DNA of 64,000 nucleotides from positions 57,793,369 to 57,857,368 of the forward strand of contig OX442314.1 in NCBI GenBank assembly GCA_949358305.1. The letters run 5' to 3'. This DNA is from Strigamia acuminata. Lineage: Eukaryota; Arthropoda; Chilopoda; Geophilomorpha; Linotaeniidae. Of this stretch, positions 60,946 to 64,000 are shown one piece after another. The notes beneath the pieces are model-generated. The model was not told where the DNA came from. It saw nothing but the letters and a program-made list of their open reading frames with translations, and ran no database searches. The translations under genes were made by a program, and so were the position numbers. The first letter of the stretch is position 1, and each line of letters starts with the position of its first letter.

Positions 60946-61182
60946 TCATCTCTCCTCTGCTTCTGCCAGTATTTTCTCAAATTTTTCCATCATTGTCTTC
61001 ATCATTGTCTTCATCATTTTCTGGAGTCTTTCCTCCGTCCTCTCCACCATCCTCTCAATTCTCTTCTCTAGCCTCTCGATCATTTTTCCGACCCTTTCCC
61101 CTGCCGCCGCCGTCTTCTTCTCCTCGGTCTTTCCTTCACTCGGCGTCGGCGGTGGCAAAAACGCCTCGCTTCGATCGAGCGA
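60946..61182 (-). CDS. Terminal exon with coiled coil, unknown
   Basis: Starts after a strong acceptor (TCTCTCTTTCTCCAG at 61183-61197) and encodes SLDRSEAFLPPPTPSEGKTE followed by a long charged helix with heptad spacing (VGKMIERLEKRIERMVERTE, LQKMMKTMMKTMMEKFEKIL), stop after AEAEER. A second frame then continues as MDEIENDDDEGTED, an acidic tail, so a one- or two-base change may have shortened the protein. No upstream exon identified. Confidence 0.45.
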   Translation of the reverse strand, partial: SLDRSEAFLPPPTPSEGKTEEKKTAAAGERVGKMIERLEKRIERMVERTEERLQKMMKTMMKTMMEKFEKILAEAEER

Positions 61183-61197
61183 CTGGAGAAAGAGAGA

Positions 61198-61839
61198 AGA
61201 GAACGAATAAAAAATTAATAGTTTTAAAATTGGAATTATTTTTGGAATTATATGCGCAGATCTTTTGTGCATAAATTACCAAAGATGAGTCGGCAGATTT
61301 AAAGAAAATGAATCAAATGAAAATAAAATAGAAATTTAGAGAAAAAAATGGGGAAAATAAACAAACTGAAAATAGAATAAAATTAAAAAATAACAGTGGG
61401 AAATTCCAAAATTAAAATAGGGATAAAATCCATGCCTGTAACAGTCTCCACCCACTTAACTCTAATTACTTTCTTTGTAATTCAAATAAAACAATGGTCA
61501 AATCATACAATAATAAAATTATACAAATCAATCAGAAAGTAAATAAGTGAGCTAAACAGTATAGCAGAGATCGACAAAAATAAATAATATCAGTTCTGGC
61601 ACGTAATTCAGGATATAACTTAAAAATATGATAAGGAAAACTTTTGTATCACATTGGTATTTTTGCGAAAGTCAATACCTCAAAGGACACGACGAAACAT
61701 GGACGGCACGGGACGGCAAACACTAAAGCTACGGGGAACAAGCGCAGGAGAACTAGAAGAAATCTTGCATTTCCACAAGTGAGGGCCGTGCAAGAAACAG
61801 GATGGGTGGAAATTCCAGTGGCACCCTATGAATGGGAAG
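61198..61839. other. Intergenic
   Basis: AT-rich, no feature recognised. Confidence 0.4.
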
Positions 61840-61876
61840 CCATAGTTGTTGACTTAGGGTAAGTCAACAACTATGG
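61840..61876. repeat. Perfect 17-bp hairpin
   Basis: CCATAGTTGTTGACTTA, a GGG loop, then TAAGTCAACAACTATGG. A very stable hairpin with a three-base loop, not followed by a T-run. Confidence 0.9.
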
Positions 61877-62548
61877 CATGTTCAATTGTTGTTACCTGCA
61901 GAAACACATGCATTGACATCGGAGCTACTCACATTCTCGGTGATTGCTCAGTGTTTTTGCTTCACTGCACAACTTAGTTTTGATTGACAGCTTGTCACTA
62001 GCGCTGTACCTCAAGCGCCACCTATGTAAAAAGAACCTACTCTATCTCTAACTGGGTCATACTACTCTGCAAAGGAGGGATGACCTTAGGGCCACTGGAC
62101 GGTGTGTGGCAGTGACACAGGTCACCCTTGGGTGGCCCAGCGGTCACGTCCCCCGGATAAGCAGGGATTTAGAGGCCACACACAACACCCAATGGGGTTA
62201 AATAAACCCAGGGGATCTGACTTTGTCCGAAGACGACAGCACCACCATGTCCAAGGTGGAATAACATTTGGGTGATGGGAATCACCTCGCCCAGACTGGC
62301 TGAAAAATAAACCTAGCTATTGCAAATGATGTATGAAAAAACACAGTTCACCGAGTCTGAGCGTAATAGACTTGGGACAAAACAAAAATTGTATAATTAA
62401 ACAATAATATGAAACAACACAAATAAGTTAAGAAATAACAATATATTAATAATAAACAATTTTTTTATTTTAATTTATTCTTTTGTCACTTAAATAATAT
62501 TAACAAATTGATTAAATTAATCCATAAATAGACAACAACTTATCCATG
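61877..62548. other. Intergenic, GC-rich LTR-like patch
   Basis: 62040-62300 is GC-rich, carries GTGTGTGGCAGTGACACAGG, AATAAA near 62205 and a GGGTGATGGGAATCACC that recalls the Ty3-A LTR near 8440. No ends or target duplication could be fixed, so a decayed LTR is only possible. Confidence 0.3.
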
Positions 62549-64000
62549 TCATCGACGGCACACGTTTTTTGAAGTTGCATGCGCGTTTGAAAAGCAAAAA
62601 TTCAAAAACCGGTCGATTTTTGGCCGCCGAGTTTCGTCAATGTCGCGAAGAGAAGCACACACTGCGTTTGCAAGAGAACACATCTCTGTCCTAAAAATCG
62701 CCATCTCTTCTTCACAAGTGATGGACTCTTTGACCACCTTCTCCAACAAATCCCAATTCAATTCAAACACGCGATCGGTGGCGATGTTTTTCGTAACACA
62801 CCTCGTTAAAACTCTTCGCTTGTTCTCGGCATCCTGCAACAACAGTCGGACATTTCGAAAATCCTGAACGCAAATTTCCAAACCGACAAAAAACAATGAG
62901 AAATGATCTTCCAAAACCCAATTACAACAATCAATTTTCAGTTCGGTCGGAGCGATCCTCAACAAATCCGTCAGACAGTCTTTGACCGCGACAACGTTGA
63001 CGCAGTTTTTCCAAGAACTCACTTTAACCAACGCATTGAGTGTCAAGTGAAGTTCGTTACTCGTAAACCGTTTGATCATGCGAGTGACGGTCGGCGTGAA
63101 AAACTGAACCAGCAGAAAATCGTACAAGAAGATGATGCACAATCTGTGATTCGAAATCGAATCGGCTTGTTCATTGTTGCATTGGGAGAGCAGAAAACTG
63201 AGCATGTAAATTCCAAAACGATTGCCCCCGCCATCGTTTTCTTCGTGATTTTCGATCGTGACTTCAATCAAAGTATCGAGCACACCTCCTGGCTGGAGGA
63301 ATTCTAAAAGTAAATCATTTCTTTCGCTCTCCGTCATCAGTGACCAGAAATACTCGACCGCGCTCTGGTTAAGGTTTACCACGGACTTCACACACATGTC
63401 GGATTTGCTGTTGGAGCTAATTTGATTCGAGTCAATTTCTAACAAATGTTCCTTCCAAAAGTGTCGCATTTCGGATGTTAAACGCCCGTCGTGCGGTTCG
63501 GTGCCTGCGAAAAGTCGTTTTAAATCGTGCGAATATTCGTCCCAAAGATCTTTCATTCGATCTTGCAAACAATACACGCAAGAAATGTCGAGTTTTTGCT
63601 CCACTGACAAATCTTGCGATTGCGAAAGAATTCGCGCCGATTGGGTCACGTCCAGTCGTCCATTCACCGTCCAGCGGGAACACTTTGCCGCGAGTTTCGC
63701 CCATCGAGGCGTGATAACGCCAAACACGTGGTACGTTAAGTGGAAGAACCAATTCGAAAGTTCGTTTCCAACGTGTCTGATTAAAAGGCGCAACGAAGGA
63801 TTTAAATGTTTCGGAATAGTCAACGAAACGTTGATTTGCTCACAAATCTCAAGTTCTACATTTGACCGATGTTTGATCAAAGTGTTTCCTGAAACCCAGT
63901 TGTCGTCGTTTTCCGTTTCTAAGTAATTTTTCCATAAATTAATCGCAGTTTCGACCATCGCAATGTGCTGAAAACTCGGGACGTGTAAAGTCAATTGCAT
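62549..64000 (-). CDS. Helical-protein gene, copy 2, about 483 residues
   Basis: The ATG is the last codon of the window (63998-64000) and matches the start of copy 1, so the gene is probably complete. The protein is all-helical without signal peptide or membrane segment: VETAINLWKNYLETENDDNW, then VTQSARILSQSQDLSVEQKL, CVYCLQDRMKDLWDEYSHDL, RLTSEMRHFWKEHLLEIDSN and a C-terminal half with LTLNALVKVSSWKNCVNVVA. The ARILSQSQDLSVEQKLDISC-type repeat recalls large lineage-specific families in spider genomes, from memory. A 4-base insertion relative to copy 1 near 62577 replaces the last 20 or so residues by HATSKNVCRR. Intronless. Function unknown. Confidence 0.75.
   Translation of the reverse strand: MQLTLHVPSFQHIAMVETAINLWKNYLETENDDNWVSGNTLIKHRSNVELEICEQINVSLTIPKHLNPSLRLLIRHVGNELSNWFFHLTYHVFGVITPRWAKLAAKCSRWTVNGRLDVTQSARILSQSQDLSVEQKLDISCVYCLQDRMKDLWDEYSHDLKRLFAGTEPHDGRLTSEMRHFWKEHLLEIDSNQISSNSKSDMCVKSVVNLNQSAVEYFWSLMTESERNDLLLEFLQPGGVLDTLIEVTIENHEENDGGGNRFGIYMLSFLLSQCNNEQADSISNHRLCIIFLYDFLLVQFFTPTVTRMIKRFTSNELHLTLNALVKVSSWKNCVNVVAVKDCLTDLLRIAPTELKIDCCNWVLEDHFSLFFVGLEICVQDFRNVRLLLQDAENKRRVLTRCVTKNIATDRVFELNWDLLEKVVKESITCEEEMAIFRTEMCSLANAVCASLRDIDETRRPKIDRFLNFCFSNAHATSKNVCRR

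Noticed and set aside
60842-61274. Ser/Phe-rich plus-strand frames
   Set aside because: Antisense of the coiled-coil exon at 60946-61182, which has a better splice acceptor and composition.
62040-62300. Another solo LTR
   Set aside because: No TG/CA ends with matching flanking duplication could be found; kept only as a GC-rich patch.

Overview
This is repeat-rich nuclear DNA from an invertebrate animal, most likely an arthropod and possibly an arachnid. The evidence is spliced exons with GT/AG borders, MADF and Myb/SANT-type genes, and a wide mix of animal transposons: two large Ty3/gypsy elements, solo LTRs with 4-bp target duplications, and DIRS, BEL/Pao, two LINE types, MULE, Tc1, hAT-type and foldback elements. 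A duplicated family of all-helical proteins of about 480 residues at the right end reminds me of lineage-expanded families in spider genomes. That placement is recall, not a search. There are no bacterial operons, rRNA genes or CRISPR arrays.

Layout. 1-8614: minus-strand Ty3/gypsy element (Ty3-A) with gag, pol, primer-binding site and one LTR; its other LTR lies left of the window. 8615-11260: copies of a dispersed AT-rich repeat around a decayed multi-exon gene that is split by a 254-bp solo LTR. 11488-13425: foldback element with 0.7-kb inverted arms built of 54-bp repeats. 13545-14840: 5'-truncated LINE. 15.1-17.7 kb: a BEL/Pao scrap and a broken zinc-finger gene carrying a MITE. 17849-19439: a 1.59-kb solo LTR. 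19.6-22.6 kb: MULE and DIRS remnants, the latter split by a hAT-type MITE. 22.6-24.4 kb: a MADF gene with a frameshift and a short three-exon Myb/SANT-like gene. 24.6-29.7 kb: Tc1 and other remnants plus tandem and inverted repeats.

29698-31569 holds an apparent LTR promoter directly in front of an intronless poly(A) polymerase gene with all catalytic residues. 32560-43288 is a complete plus-strand Ty3/gypsy element (Ty3-B): LTRs that look identical, TSD ACTA, PBS, gag, pol, a third ORF with a DnaJ-like Cys-x-x-Cys-x-Gly finger, and a polypurine tract. It is recent and may be active. A fragment with a similar finger lies at 53.7-54.1 kb.

43.3-64 kb: more dispersed repeats, a solo LTR inside the terminal exon of an unknown gene (45237-46054), a decayed R1/I-type LINE with endonuclease, RT and RNase H (48930-52470), two MITEs, and two same-strand copies of the helical-protein gene (55182-56652 frameshifted; 62549-64000 nearly intact).

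The most interesting points are the third ORF of Ty3-B and its relatives, the LTR-driven poly(A) polymerase retrocopy, the foldback element, and several insertions whose target duplications show exactly which exon they broke.
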